From NCBI GenBank assembly GCA_029261895.1, contig JAJDAK010000028.1, forward strand, positions 42,573 to 106,572: DNA of 64,000 nucleotides. Direction: 5' to 3'. Positions within the stretch are counted from its first letter, which is position 1. Every line of letters begins with the position of its first letter. The notes beneath the pieces were generated by a model that saw only the letters and a program-made list of their open reading frames with translations, was not told the origin of the DNA and did no database searches. This document shows, one piece after another, positions 16,440-24,783 of this stretch. Both the position numbers and the translations under genes were made by a program. This DNA comes from Deltaproteobacteria bacterium. GTDB taxonomy: Bacteria > Myxococcota_A > UBA9160 > SZUA-336.

Positions 16440-17270
16440 ATGAGTACCGTACTTGGATTGGTCCTGGGGAATGGCCGCCTCCCCTTTGAGATCGCTGAAG
16501 CCGCCGCAGAACAGGGTCTGCGGCTGGTCATCGTAGCGCTTCACGATAGCGCCGATCCCGCACTTGAAACTCTCACCTCGGAAGGCCTGCTCTGGGCGCG
16601 CCCGGGTGAATTGAACTCGATGATCGAGTTTTTCAAGAAACACGGGGTCACCGAGGTGCTGCTGGCCGGTGGTATTACCAAGAGCCGCTTGCTGCAGGAC
16701 CCCGAGGCCCTCGGTGCGGACGAGCGCACGTTGAAGATGCTGGCTCGCCTGACCCTGCTCGGTGATGACGCGATTCTGCGCGCCGTCGCGCAGGAGTTTG
16801 AGTCCGAAGGTTTACCGGTCATCTATTCCACCCAATATCTCCAAAATCGCCTGACCCCGGCCGGTCCGCTCACCCGCGCCACATTGGCGGGAAGCTCACA
16901 GGTGGATTTGGATCTCGGCACCCATACCGCAAAAGCGTTGGGTCGCTATGACGTCGGTCAAAGTGTGGTGGTTCGTGATGGTGCGGTGCTCGCGGTGGAA
17001 GCCGTCGAAGGCACGGACGCGACCATGCGCCGTGCGTATGACATGTGCGGACCCGGAGCGGTGCTGGTGAAAGCCGCAAAACCGAATCAGGATCTGCGCT
17101 TCGATGTGCCTGCCGCGGGTCCAACGACGATTGAGTTGGCGCACGAATGCGGCATCGTGGGCCTCGCGCTCGAGGCTGGCCGCACGATCATTCTTGAACG
17201 TGATCGTACGATTGCGCTCGCGAACAAATATGAGATCGCCATCGTCGGGTTCCGCGCGGAGCCGTCGTGA
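16440..17270 (+). CDS. lpxI: UDP-2,3-diacylglucosamine pyrophosphatase LpxI
   Basis: LpxI hydrolyses UDP-2,3-diacylglucosamine to lipid X and UMP, the step done by LpxH in E. coli. The 276-aa protein has the LpxI/DUF1009 plan: N-terminal LGLVLGNGRLPFEIAEAA, the middle segment LLAGGITKSRLL, and the C-terminal domain with VVVRDGAVLAVEAVEGTDAT and FDVPAAGPTTIELA. Its place after lpxA and two genes before lpxB matches the order seen in many LpxI-bearing lineages. ATG 16440 lies 11 nt after lpxA; the stop overlaps the next start by 4 nt. No LpxH-type metallophosphatase is in the window. Confidence 0.94.
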   Translation: MSTVLGLVLGNGRLPFEIAEAAAEQGLRLVIVALHDSADPALETLTSEGLLWARPGELNSMIEFFKKHGVTEVLLAGGITKSRLLQDPEALGADERTLKMLARLTLLGDDAILRAVAQEFESEGLPVIYSTQYLQNRLTPAGPLTRATLAGSSQVDLDLGTHTAKALGRYDVGQSVVVRDGAVLAVEAVEGTDATMRRAYDMCGPGAVLVKAAKPNQDLRFDVPAAGPTTIELAHECGIVGLALEAGRTIILERDRTIALANKYEIAIVGFRAEPS

Positions 17271-18226
17271 GTCTGCCGGCGGTCGCCGTTGTCGGCGCCG
17301 GTTACATGGGTCGGCTGCACGCGCAAAAGCTTGCGCTGCTCGATACCGAAGGACTGCTGAGTTTCGTAGGCGTATATGACGTGGTTGCTGAGAGCGCAAA
17401 CGCTGTGGCGGCCGAACACGGCGTGACCGCTTTCGCAGATATGGGCGCGTTGGCCGACGCCACCAGTGCCGCGATTTTAGCCGTCCCGACGGTGGAACAT
17501 GGATCGATGGGGCTGGAGTTACTCGAGCGCGGTTTGGATCTATTGATCGAAAAGCCGATTGCGAGTACGCGCGAGGAAGCCGCGCGTTTGATCGAAACCG
17601 CGCGCGCCCGCAAGCGCATCCTGCAAGTGGGACATGTGGAGCGCTTCAACGCCGCCGTACGAAAAATTCTGCCGATTCTCCAGCGGCCGCGCTTCATTGA
17701 AGCGCATCGGATTGGCCCGTATCCAAAGCGCGGCACCGACGTGAGTGTAGTGCTGGATTTGATGATCCATGATCTCGACTTGGTTGCATTACTGACGGGC
17801 TCCGACGTTCGCAGCATCGAAGCCGTCGGCGTGCCTGTGCTTTCGACGACAGAAGACATCGTGAACGCGCGCGTGCACTTCGCCAGCGGTTCGATTCTTA
17901 ACATCACGGCAAGTCGTGTGTCGCTTGAACCGCTGCGCAAGATTCGGATGTTTCAAAAAGATTCCTACATCTCGCTGGATTTCGGTGCGAAGGAAATCGT
18001 CTTTGTGCGGCGCGAAGGGGAGCCGGGCGGTGAAGTCGAGCCCAAACTCCACTTGGAACGGTTGGCGCTTGATCCGGGTGATGCGCTACTCGCGCAGGCG
18101 CGATCGTTCGCGGAGACGATTCAAGAGCGCAAGGACCCAGAGGTGTCGGGAGAAGACGGTTATCGGGCGTTGGATCTCGCACTGCAGATTCAGGCCAAGG
18201 TGACGCCCTTCGAGGATTGCGAGTGA
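17267..18226 (+). CDS. Gfo/Idh/MocA-family oxidoreductase, possible UDP-GlcNAc 3-dehydrogenase (GnnA-like)
   Basis: This 319-aa protein has an N-terminal Rossmann fold (VAVVGAGYMGRLHAQKL), the family EKP motif (LLIEKPIAS) and a C-terminal substrate domain with LQVGHVERFNAAV and VLDLMIHDLDLVALL. It lies between lpxI and lpxB with 4-nt overlaps on both sides, so it is almost surely expressed with the lipid A genes. GnnA of Acidithiobacillus and Leptospira, from the same family, oxidises the 3-OH of UDP-GlcNAc, after which the aminotransferase GnnB makes UDP-GlcNAc3N for amide-linked lipid A. The fit in motifs and context is good, but no GnnB is in this window, so the assignment is an inference. 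Confidence 0.8.
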   Translation: MSLPAVAVVGAGYMGRLHAQKLALLDTEGLLSFVGVYDVVAESANAVAAEHGVTAFADMGALADATSAAILAVPTVEHGSMGLELLERGLDLLIEKPIASTREEAARLIETARARKRILQVGHVERFNAAVRKILPILQRPRFIEAHRIGPYPKRGTDVSVVLDLMIHDLDLVALLTGSDVRSIEAVGVPVLSTTEDIVNARVHFASGSILNITASRVSLEPLRKIRMFQKDSYISLDFGAKEIVFVRREGEPGGEVEPKLHLERLALDPGDALLAQARSFAETIQERKDPEVSGEDGYRALDLALQIQAKVTPFEDCE

Positions 18227-19350
18227 AGGTCTTCCTATCGACTGCGGATGCGTCGGGGGATCTCCACGCAGCTGCGCTGGTGGAAGCATTGGGAAAACGC
18301 TGCGATGGATTGCGCACGTTTGGCCTCGGCGGCGACGCCCTCAAGGCGGCAGGATTTGAGGTATTGGTGCATCAAAACGAGATCGCGGTCGGCGGGCTGA
18401 TCGAACAGCTGCGGAGCACCGGCGTGTTTTTACGGATCTACACGAAACTGCGAAGTGCACTAAAAACCGAAAAGCCCGATTTAGCGATTTTTATCGATTC
18501 ACCCGATTTGAATATGCCAATCACACGCGTCGCGCATAGCTTTGGTATTCCCGTGCTGTACTACATCGCGCCACAGGTATGGGCCTGGCGCACCGGTCGC
18601 GTACGGAAACTGCGCCGACGCGTGGATCACGTGGGTGTCATCTTTGAGTTCGAAGAGAAATTTCTGCGTGAGAACGGCGTGAACGCAACATTTGTCGGAC
18701 ATCCTCTCGTCGCGCGGATAAACGAAGTAAAGCGCGCGTTGGATCGCGAGCAGGTGGCACGCGAACTCGAGATTGACCTGAGCCGACCGGTTTTAAGCTT
18801 ATTGCCGGGTAGTCGACGCAACGAGCTCGCGAGCAATCTGGCGTACTTTCTCGAGACCGCTGAGATCTTGCATCGCTTGAGGCCGAGTCTGCAGATTCAA
18901 CTGCTGCTCGCGCCCACGCTCGCCGACCGACCGCCAGAGGTTCCAGACTATGTGCGCTTGGTCATCGGTCAAACCCACGAAGCCATGGCGGTGTCGACGA
19001 TGTTGCTGGCGGTGCCGGGTACGGTCACGTTGGAAGCGGCGATGCTCGAGGTCCCGATGGTTGTGGCGATTCGAACCAACCGCCTGAGCTTCGGAATTAT
19101 TCGACGGCTCTCCCGCGTACCGTCGAGTTGCATGGTGAATCTGATCGCCGACGCACCGATCGTTCCTGAACGATTGCAGGAGCAGGCGCGCCCCGTCACG
19201 TTGGCTGCGTTGCTTGGGGATTATTTGGATCATCCTAAGAAGCGTGAGGAAATGCGTGCGCAACTCGCGCAAGCAATCCAACGTCTTGGAGGAGAAAGGG
19301 CTGCCGATCGGGCTGCAGAGTTGGCCTTGAAGGTAGCGCACCGGGCGTGA
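18223..19350 (+). CDS. lpxB: Lipid A disaccharide synthase LpxB
   Basis: LpxB condenses UDP-2,3-diacylglucosamine with lipid X to give the beta-1',6 disaccharide, at the inner membrane surface. The 375-aa protein is a GT-B glycosyltransferase (family GT19) with STADASGDLHAAALVEAL at the N-terminus, TFGLGGDALKAAGFE, YYIAPQVWAWRTGRV and the C-terminal VPGTVTLEAAMLEVPMVV. GTG 18223 within the previous stop is chosen because GAGG (18211-18214) is well spaced from it; the nearby TTG 18217 is too close. The stop overlaps waaA by 4 nt. Confidence 0.96.
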   Translation: MKVFLSTADASGDLHAAALVEALGKRCDGLRTFGLGGDALKAAGFEVLVHQNEIAVGGLIEQLRSTGVFLRIYTKLRSALKTEKPDLAIFIDSPDLNMPITRVAHSFGIPVLYYIAPQVWAWRTGRVRKLRRRVDHVGVIFEFEEKFLRENGVNATFVGHPLVARINEVKRALDREQVARELEIDLSRPVLSLLPGSRRNELASNLAYFLETAEILHRLRPSLQIQLLLAPTLADRPPEVPDYVRLVIGQTHEAMAVSTMLLAVPGTVTLEAAMLEVPMVVAIRTNRLSFGIIRRLSRVPSSCMVNLIADAPIVPERLQEQARPVTLAALLGDYLDHPKKREEMRAQLAQAIQRLGGERAADRAAELALKVAHRA

Positions 19351-20579
19351 TCGTCCTTTACAACCTATTGATCTATATCGGCGTGATCTTCGCGCTACCT
19401 TTTTGTTTGGTTCTTCTATTGATATCTCCACGTTGGCGACATGGACTGATGGAACGTGTGGACCCAAAGGCTCCGCGTGCCGATGTTTGGGTGCACGCCG
19501 CCAGCGTCGGCGAAGCGGAAGCCGCCATCCCGCTGATATCCGGTCTTTTGGATCGTGGTGTATCCACGCGTGCCACCACGTTGACGACGAGCGGGCGTGA
19601 CCACTTGCGTTCGCGCTTTCCTGGTCTTTCAGTTCGGTTGCTTCCGGTCGATGTGCCTCCGTTCGTGCAGTGGTCACTCCGCCGTTCCCGTCCACGCTGT
19701 CTCTTGCTCATTGAGACCGAGCTTTGGCCGAATCTAATCCACGCCGCGAAAGCGCGCGGCGTGCGCGTGATGATTATCGGTGGCCGAATCTCGGACCGAA
19801 GTTTTGGAACCTACCGCATGATTGGTCCTGTGATGGGCTGGGTGTTGCGTCAGGTTTCGGTGGTCGCAGCGCGGAGCGAAGCGGATCGCGAACGCTTTAT
19901 CGCGTTAGGCATGCCGCGTGAGCGCACGCGCGTGACCGGAGATCTCAAGCTCGATCGATTGGTGTCGAAACCGCCGAATGCGGAATTGAGAGCCGCGATC
20001 GGTGAGGGTCCATTTCTCGTCGGTGGATCGACGCACACGGGCGAAGAGGAGGCGCTGGTTGCCGCGTGGAAGCGACTTCGCGGCAGTGCCGCCCCGGAGC
20101 TGCGTTTGATTTTAGTGCCACGTCATACCGAACGCGCGGCAAGCCTGGCATCCGCGCTGAGACGTCAGGGGATTCGGGTGGGGTTGCGCTCAGAAGGTGC
20201 AGCCGGTGCTGAGATCGTGATTGTCGATTCGATCGGCGAACTCGGTGCGCTCTATGCCGCGGCCGACCTCGTGTTTTCGGGCGGTAGCTTGGCGCCGATC
20301 GGCGGACATAACTTGGTGGAAGCCGTACAGGCGGGCCGAGTCGTCGTACATGGCCCGCATATGGCAAACCAACGCACGCAGCTGGAAATTCTCGCGCCGC
20401 TGAATGTTTTGCATGTCGCGGCGGATGCGCGTCAGCTTACCGAGGTGATGGAGACACTTTGGCGGGATCCACGTCGCCACGAGCCAGCAGAGCACGCGCG
20501 TTCCGCACTGCTCGCACATCGGGGGGCGGTGGAACGAACGCTTGAGATTGTGACGGAACAAGGATTGAGTCATGCCTGA
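19347..20579 (+). CDS. waaA: 3-deoxy-D-manno-octulosonic acid (Kdo) transferase
   Basis: WaaA transfers Kdo from CMP-Kdo to lipid IVA. The 410-aa protein has an N-terminal membrane anchor (LLIYIGVIFALPFCLVLLL), the catalytic Glu in HAASVGEAEAAIPL, the ETELWPN motif and the C-terminal donor-site segment VFSGGSLAPIGGHNLVEA. GTG 19347 overlaps lpxB. Whether it adds one, two or more Kdo units cannot be read from sequence. It is followed by lpxK with an 8-nt overlap. kdsA, which supplies the Kdo skeleton, is about 3 kb downstream. Confidence 0.95.
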   Translation: MIVLYNLLIYIGVIFALPFCLVLLLISPRWRHGLMERVDPKAPRADVWVHAASVGEAEAAIPLISGLLDRGVSTRATTLTTSGRDHLRSRFPGLSVRLLPVDVPPFVQWSLRRSRPRCLLLIETELWPNLIHAAKARGVRVMIIGGRISDRSFGTYRMIGPVMGWVLRQVSVVAARSEADRERFIALGMPRERTRVTGDLKLDRLVSKPPNAELRAAIGEGPFLVGGSTHTGEEEALVAAWKRLRGSAAPELRLILVPRHTERAASLASALRRQGIRVGLRSEGAAGAEIVIVDSIGELGALYAAADLVFSGGSLAPIGGHNLVEAVQAGRVVVHGPHMANQRTQLEILAPLNVLHVAADARQLTEVMETLWRDPRRHEPAEHARSALLAHRGAVERTLEIVTEQGLSHA

Positions 20580-21639
20580 TTGGATCTGGCAGCATCCAGA
20601 GTCGACGCCGCGCAAGGTCATGCTTTCGCCGTTGATTTTGGCCGAGGGTCTGTACCGAGTGGGCGCGTGGTGGGGTCGTACGAAGTACGCGTGGCGCTTG
20701 CGTAAGCCAACGCATTTGCAAGCGCGCGTCATCTCCATCGGCAATCTCACCGTCGGTGGTTCCTGTAAGACGCCGATGACGGCTTGGATTGCCAAGGAGC
20801 TGCGGAATCGAGGCATGAAGGTCGCGATTTTGAGCCGCGGCTATCGAGGGCATCGCACGCACGAAGTTAACGTCGTCTCTGATGGAGAACGAGTATTGCT
20901 ATCCCCGGCAGAAGTCGGTGACGAGGCGGTTTGGTTGGCGGGCGCGGTTCCCGGTGTGCAGGTTTTGGCCGGCATGAATCGTGTCGCGCTCGGTTTGCGT
21001 GCGACATCGGTTTTCGGAGCCGAAGTGCTGCTATTGGATGACGGTTTCCAGCACCATCGCGTGCATCGCGACATCAACTTGCTTTGTGTCGATGGTGCCG
21101 GCGGTTTCTTTAACCACCATACGTTGCCCCGGGGCCCACTGCGCGAGCCGATTCATACCGCGGAGCGTGCAGACGCGGTGCTCTGGACGCGCGTGCCGGA
21201 GAAGCCCGAGCTGCACGACGATGCAGCACTCTTGCCGCTGGGCATTCCGCAGTTTCGGATTGAGGTCAAACCCCTTGGTATTCGAAAACTGGGAAGTCGG
21301 CAGCAGGAAGATTTGCAGCGTCTTCGGGGCACGACGATCGGGGTATTGACCGCGATCGCGCGTCCGGATCGTTTCTGCGAGGATTTGCGTCGGCTGGGTG
21401 CGACGATTTCCGAGGTACGTAGCTACGCGGATCACCACGCCTACGAACGCAGCGATATTCAGGGGTTATCGTCGGACCGCTTGTGGATCACGACCGCAAA
21501 GGATGCTATCAAGCTGCCGTCGATCTGGGCATCGGGTCGACGGGTCTACGTTCTCGAAGAAGAGGTGCGGCCGGAGGATCCGGTCGCCTTCCTCGAGTGG
21601 ATGCTTTCCCGATTCAGTTCAGGGGGTTCCAAACGTTGA
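20572..21639 (+). CDS. lpxK: Tetraacyldisaccharide 4'-kinase LpxK with an altered P-loop
   Basis: LpxK phosphorylates the 4' position of the lipid A disaccharide at the inner membrane. The 355-aa protein has the family opening IGNLTVGGSCKTP, the segment AILSRGYRG, the Walker B-like LLLDDGFQHHRVHRDINL and the LPRGPLREP motif, all near their usual places. One residue is odd: in the Walker A, the Gly directly before the catalytic Lys is Cys (codon TGT 20764-20766), where the family has GGxGKT. A single base change from GGT would explain it. The gene is otherwise intact and lies in the lipid A operon, so it is probably functional. It overlaps the next gene by 4 nt. Confidence 0.93.
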   Translation: MPDWIWQHPESTPRKVMLSPLILAEGLYRVGAWWGRTKYAWRLRKPTHLQARVISIGNLTVGGSCKTPMTAWIAKELRNRGMKVAILSRGYRGHRTHEVNVVSDGERVLLSPAEVGDEAVWLAGAVPGVQVLAGMNRVALGLRATSVFGAEVLLLDDGFQHHRVHRDINLLCVDGAGGFFNHHTLPRGPLREPIHTAERADAVLWTRVPEKPELHDDAALLPLGIPQFRIEVKPLGIRKLGSRQQEDLQRLRGTTIGVLTAIARPDRFCEDLRRLGATISEVRSYADHHAYERSDIQGLSSDRLWITTAKDAIKLPSIWASGRRVYVLEEEVRPEDPVAFLEWMLSRFSSGGSKR

Positions 21640-22595
21640 GCGACAAACCCTACAAACCGACGCTACAGCATCGTATTGAGTATGCGCTCTTTGTTGCATC
21701 GGGTTGGTTGCTGCAGCGCATCCCAAAACGCTTCACGCGGCCGATCTTTCGTTTCGTCGCGCGGTTACCCGTTTGGTTCAAATGGGAAAAGTACGGATTT
21801 TCGTTGGTGAACATTCGAATCGCGTTCCCCGATATGCCCGAAGTGGAGGTGCATCGTATCGCGCGCGAAAGTTTTGAGAACTTCGCCCTCAACCTGATCG
21901 ATAGCTGGCGCTCACGTCGATGGACTCACGATCATTTTCGCGAGCAAATTAAATTGCACGGCGCGGGCAATATGCGCCAAGCACTCGAGCAGGGTAAGGG
22001 CGCATTTATCGTAATGGCGCATCTGGGGAATTTCGAGCTTGCATCCCAGATCGTTCCCCTGAATTTTCCGAACGTCGCATTTCTCGCGCGTCCGATTCGC
22101 AATCGCTTGGTCTTTGATCAGCTGATCGCGCAACGCGAGCGAACCGGTGCGGTCTGTTTGGGGCGTACGAAAGTTGCACCCGATATTTTGCGGGCACTTC
22201 GCAAGAACGGGATCGTCGGGATTCTCAACGATCAGTATTCCAAGCGTGCGCGCGGCGTTTTTGTGCCTTTTTTCGGTAAGCGTGCATCGACCTCCGCGGG
22301 TCTAGCGACCCTGGCACTGCGTAGCGGAACGCCTATTTTGCCGCTGGTCATTAAGCATGTGGGGGGTGAGCGGTTGGAGGTGCACATCAGCCCGCCACTT
22401 AAATTCGATCTTACGGGCGACCGGAAGAAAGACATCGAAGTCATTACGACGGTATGTAATGAAGCACTTGAGCCCATGATTCGTGAACAACCCGAGCACT
22501 ATATGTGGGGACATCGCCGTTTCCGTCACAGCCCCGATATCGAGGGCAATCCGTACATACAGAAAGACCCGCGTCGAAAACGTGGGATCTGGTAA
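21636..22595 (+). CDS. Lipid A lauroyl/myristoyl acyltransferase-like protein (LpxL/HtrB family)
   Basis: This 319-aa membrane-associated acyltransferase has the family H-x4-E catalytic motif (MAHLGNFELA) and downstream segments GIVGILNDQYSKRARGVFVPFFGKRA and LPLVIKHVGG typical of LpxL/LpxM-type late acyltransferases that add secondary acyl chains to Kdo2-lipid A. TTG 21636 overlaps the lpxK stop and has AGGGGG (21621-21626) upstream; a longer reading would run back into lpxK without homology. It is the only late acyltransferase in the window, so the position it acylates is open. It probably ends the lipid A block. Confidence 0.9.
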   Translation: MSDKPYKPTLQHRIEYALFVASGWLLQRIPKRFTRPIFRFVARLPVWFKWEKYGFSLVNIRIAFPDMPEVEVHRIARESFENFALNLIDSWRSRRWTHDHFREQIKLHGAGNMRQALEQGKGAFIVMAHLGNFELASQIVPLNFPNVAFLARPIRNRLVFDQLIAQRERTGAVCLGRTKVAPDILRALRKNGIVGILNDQYSKRARGVFVPFFGKRASTSAGLATLALRSGTPILPLVIKHVGGERLEVHISPPLKFDLTGDRKKDIEVITTVCNEALEPMIREQPEHYMWGHRRFRHSPDIEGNPYIQKDPRRKRGIW

Positions 22596-22606
22596 GCTGC
22601 GCGCCT

Positions 22607-23668
22607 ATGGATTGGAGCAAACGAGCCCTCGAGGGGCAAAGCTTTGGTGATGCGGAACTCCTGTCGTTGCTGCGACCCGAGGTTCCGCTCTTGCCCTTGC
22701 TTCACGAAGCGTTTCGCGTGCGTGAGCATTCCTTTGGAAGACGAGTTCGTGTTCATATTTTGAATAATGCGCAGAACGCACGTTGCCCCGAGGATTGCGG
22801 CTACTGTTCCCAATCAAAGATTTCAGACGCACCGCTACAACCGTACGCTTGGAAACCATTGCCGGAATTGCTCAATGAAGCCCGCCGCGCCTGTGACGCG
22901 GGTGCGTTTCGTTATTGCATGGTGGCGAGTGGGCGCGGGCCGACCACGCGACAGACCGATGAGCTGGCGCAGATCGTGCGCACGATCAAGAAAGAAGTTC
23001 CCGTCGAGATCTGTGTGTCGGTCGGATTACTCGATGATGAAAAGGCACAGACGCTTAAAGACGCCGGCGTTAATCGCCTGAACCACAACTTGAACACCAG
23101 CGAGAGTCACTATCCTAAGATTTGCAGCACGCATACCTATCGCGATCGCGTAAACACCATTATGTCTGCCCACCGTGCGGGTCTCGAAACTTGCAGTGGC
23201 ATGATCATGGGCATGGGCGAAAGCGATGCAGATATTATCGAGGTTGCGCGTGAACTCCGAAAACTCGAAGTGCCCTCCATTCCCGTTAACTTTCTGATTC
23301 CGATCGAGGGCAATCCCGTGGTATCGGATGGATCCCTCACACCCGAACGGGCGCTGCGAGTTTTGGCGCTGTTTCGTCTGGTGAACCCGCGCGCCGAGCT
23401 TCGTGCGGCGGGTGGGCGCGAGGGGCATCTGCGCTCGATGGAAGGTTTGGCGCTGTATCCGGCGAACTCGCTCTTTGTCGAAGGCTATTTGACGACGCGT
23501 GGGCGTGAAGCCCAGGATACCTATCGTATGATCCGCGACGCGGGCTTCGAGGTGGAGCGTGCCGATGGCACGATCGCCTCCTGGTCCGAGCTTGGCCTGG
23601 ATGATGTTTTCCAGGTTACGGGTAGCGCGGATATTTTGAAGCCTGAGGTACGCCGGGCCGAGCTCTGA
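22607..23668 (+). CDS. bioB: Biotin synthase
   Basis: BioB is a radical SAM enzyme that inserts sulfur into dethiobiotin. The 353-aa protein carries the radical SAM cluster motif CPEDCGYCSQS and the later family segments NRLNHNLNTSE, ETCSGMIMGMGE and FLIPIEGNPV; an Arg expected to ligand the 2Fe-2S cluster lies in the LRAAGGRE segment. ATG 22607 gives the normal length; upstream in-frame codons fall in the acyltransferase gene. No other biotin gene is nearby, so the gene stands alone between envelope genes. It is probably read from the lipid A transcript, with an 11-nt gap from lpxL, and ends in a hairpin. Confidence 0.95.
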   Translation: MDWSKRALEGQSFGDAELLSLLRPEVPLLPLLHEAFRVREHSFGRRVRVHILNNAQNARCPEDCGYCSQSKISDAPLQPYAWKPLPELLNEARRACDAGAFRYCMVASGRGPTTRQTDELAQIVRTIKKEVPVEICVSVGLLDDEKAQTLKDAGVNRLNHNLNTSESHYPKICSTHTYRDRVNTIMSAHRAGLETCSGMIMGMGESDADIIEVARELRKLEVPSIPVNFLIPIEGNPVVSDGSLTPERALRVLALFRLVNPRAELRAAGGREGHLRSMEGLALYPANSLFVEGYLTTRGREAQDTYRMIRDAGFEVERADGTIASWSELGLDDVFQVTGSADILKPEVRRAEL

Positions 23669-23679
23669 GAGCTCGGTTT
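23658..23679 (+). terminator. Hairpin across the bioB stop codon, possible terminator
   Basis: CCGAGCTC (23658-23665) and GAGCTCGG (23669-23676) form a perfect 8-bp stem whose three-base loop is the bioB stop codon TGA. Only TTT follows, so intrinsic termination would be weak; it may instead mark or protect the 3' end. The TTT is also the start of the kdsA -35 box. Confidence 0.4.
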
Positions 23680-23707
23680 GACACCCTGGCGGCGCCGGAC
23701 CTATCCT
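23678..23707 (+). promoter_or_regulatory. Probable sigma-70-type promoter for kdsA
   Basis: A perfect TTGACA (23678-23683) is followed after 18 nt by TATCCT (23702-23707, 4/6 match). Transcription would start near 23714, about 20 nt before the kdsA ATG at 23735, leaving just enough leader for the GGAG ribosome-binding site (23725-23728). Confidence 0.55.
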
Positions 23708-23734
23708 CCGGCGACTTCCCCAATGGAGAATCAG

Positions 23735-24592
23735 ATGATACGCGTGAGGACCGTTGAGGTTGGTGAACCCGGTACGCGACGGGTATCGATTGGATCCGAG
23801 CTGCCCATGGCTTGGATCGTCGGGCCGTGCGTGGTCGAAGATCAGCGAATTATGGCGAACGCCGCCGAGCGCCTGAAAAAACTGTCGGAGAAGCTTGAGA
23901 TTCCGATCATCTTCAAGTCCTCCTTCGAGAAGGACAATCGCAGCTCGGAAGAAAACTATCCTGGCCCTGGGATTGATGACGGGCTGGAGATTCTGGCGTG
24001 GATCAAGTCGGAATTCGAACTGCCGGTCATCTCAGACATTCATCGGATCGAAGACCTGCCGTCAGCACGCGAGGTGCTCGACGTGATCCAGATTCCGGCG
24101 TTTCTTTGCCAGCAAACCAGCTTGGTGATCGCGTGTGCAAAAACAGGGAAGCCGATCAACGTGAAAAAGGGACAATTTCTCTCGCCCGAGGGAATGTCGA
24201 GTCCGGTCGGTAAGCTCGAGCGTTCGGGGAATTCGAAAATTATGCTGACGGAGCGCGGTGCATGTTTTGGTTACAACCAGATGGTGGCCGACATGACGGC
24301 GATTCCTACGATGCAGGCATTGGGTTACCCGGTGGTGTTCGACGCGGGGCATCAGGTTCGACGTTATGGAATTCCGAGTGCAGACCCACGGGGTGGAGCG
24401 CGTGAATTCATTCCGCCGCTGTTGCGTGCAGGTGTTGCTGCAGGCGCAAACGCAGTCTTTCTTGAGACGCATCCGAATCCGCAAGAAGCACTCTGTGATG
24501 CAGCGAGCCAGTTTCCGTTGGATGAGTTGGAAGATCTGATGTCACAAACGCAGGATTTGGCGAATTTGATACGCCAGCAGGGGCACGCATGA
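23735..24592 (+). CDS. kdsA: 3-deoxy-8-phosphooctulonate synthase (Kdo-8-phosphate synthase)
   Basis: KdsA condenses phosphoenolpyruvate with arabinose-5-phosphate to Kdo-8-phosphate, feeding CMP-Kdo to WaaA. The 285-aa TIM-barrel protein has the segments IFKSSFEKDNRSS, PAFLCQQTSLVIACA, INVKKGQFLSPEGM and VVFDAGHQV. Cys32 in VGPCVVED matches the metal-binding Cys of the metal-dependent class (as in Aquifex), where the metal-independent E. coli type has Asn. ATG 23735 is chosen for its GGAG at 23725-23728; ATG 23723 is an alternative four codons upstream. It overlaps the Trm112-like gene by 4 nt. Confidence 0.95.
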   Translation: MIRVRTVEVGEPGTRRVSIGSELPMAWIVGPCVVEDQRIMANAAERLKKLSEKLEIPIIFKSSFEKDNRSSEENYPGPGIDDGLEILAWIKSEFELPVISDIHRIEDLPSAREVLDVIQIPAFLCQQTSLVIACAKTGKPINVKKGQFLSPEGMSSPVGKLERSGNSKIMLTERGACFGYNQMVADMTAIPTMQALGYPVVFDAGHQVRRYGIPSADPRGGAREFIPPLLRAGVAAGANAVFLETHPNPQEALCDAASQFPLDELEDLMSQTQDLANLIRQQGHA

Positions 24593-24783
24593 GTATCAAC
24601 GCTGAACTACTGGAGATCTTGGTCTGTCCGCGCTGTAAGGGCGAGATCGTGCAGCGCGATCAGGACGGTCAATCGTATCTAGATTGCAACGCCTGCGAAC
24701 TCGCGTTTCCCGTCGAGGACGGTATTCCCGTCATGCTTGTCGAGGAGGCGGAGTCGTTGCGCTCTGAGGTGCCGGGCGCATAA
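24589..24783 (+). CDS. Trm112-family small zinc-finger protein
   Basis: This 64-residue protein has two Cys pairs (ILVCPRCKGEI and LDCNACELAFPVEDGIPVML) that should bind one zinc, with the full Trm112/YcaR pattern. In eukaryotes Trm112 activates methyltransferases; the bacterial small proteins (YcaR type) are often found beside lpxK or kdsB, but their role is not established. Here it follows kdsA with a 4-nt overlap, again in a lipid A/Kdo setting. Its last 53 nt overlap the 3' end of the convergent kinase gene. Confidence 0.9.
   Translation: MSINAELLEILVCPRCKGEIVQRDQDGQSYLDCNACELAFPVEDGIPVMLVEEAESLRSEVPGA

Noticed and set aside
18799..19695. 298-codon antisense frame over lpxB and waaA
   Set aside because: It spans two confident genes on the other strand and shows no protein family pattern.
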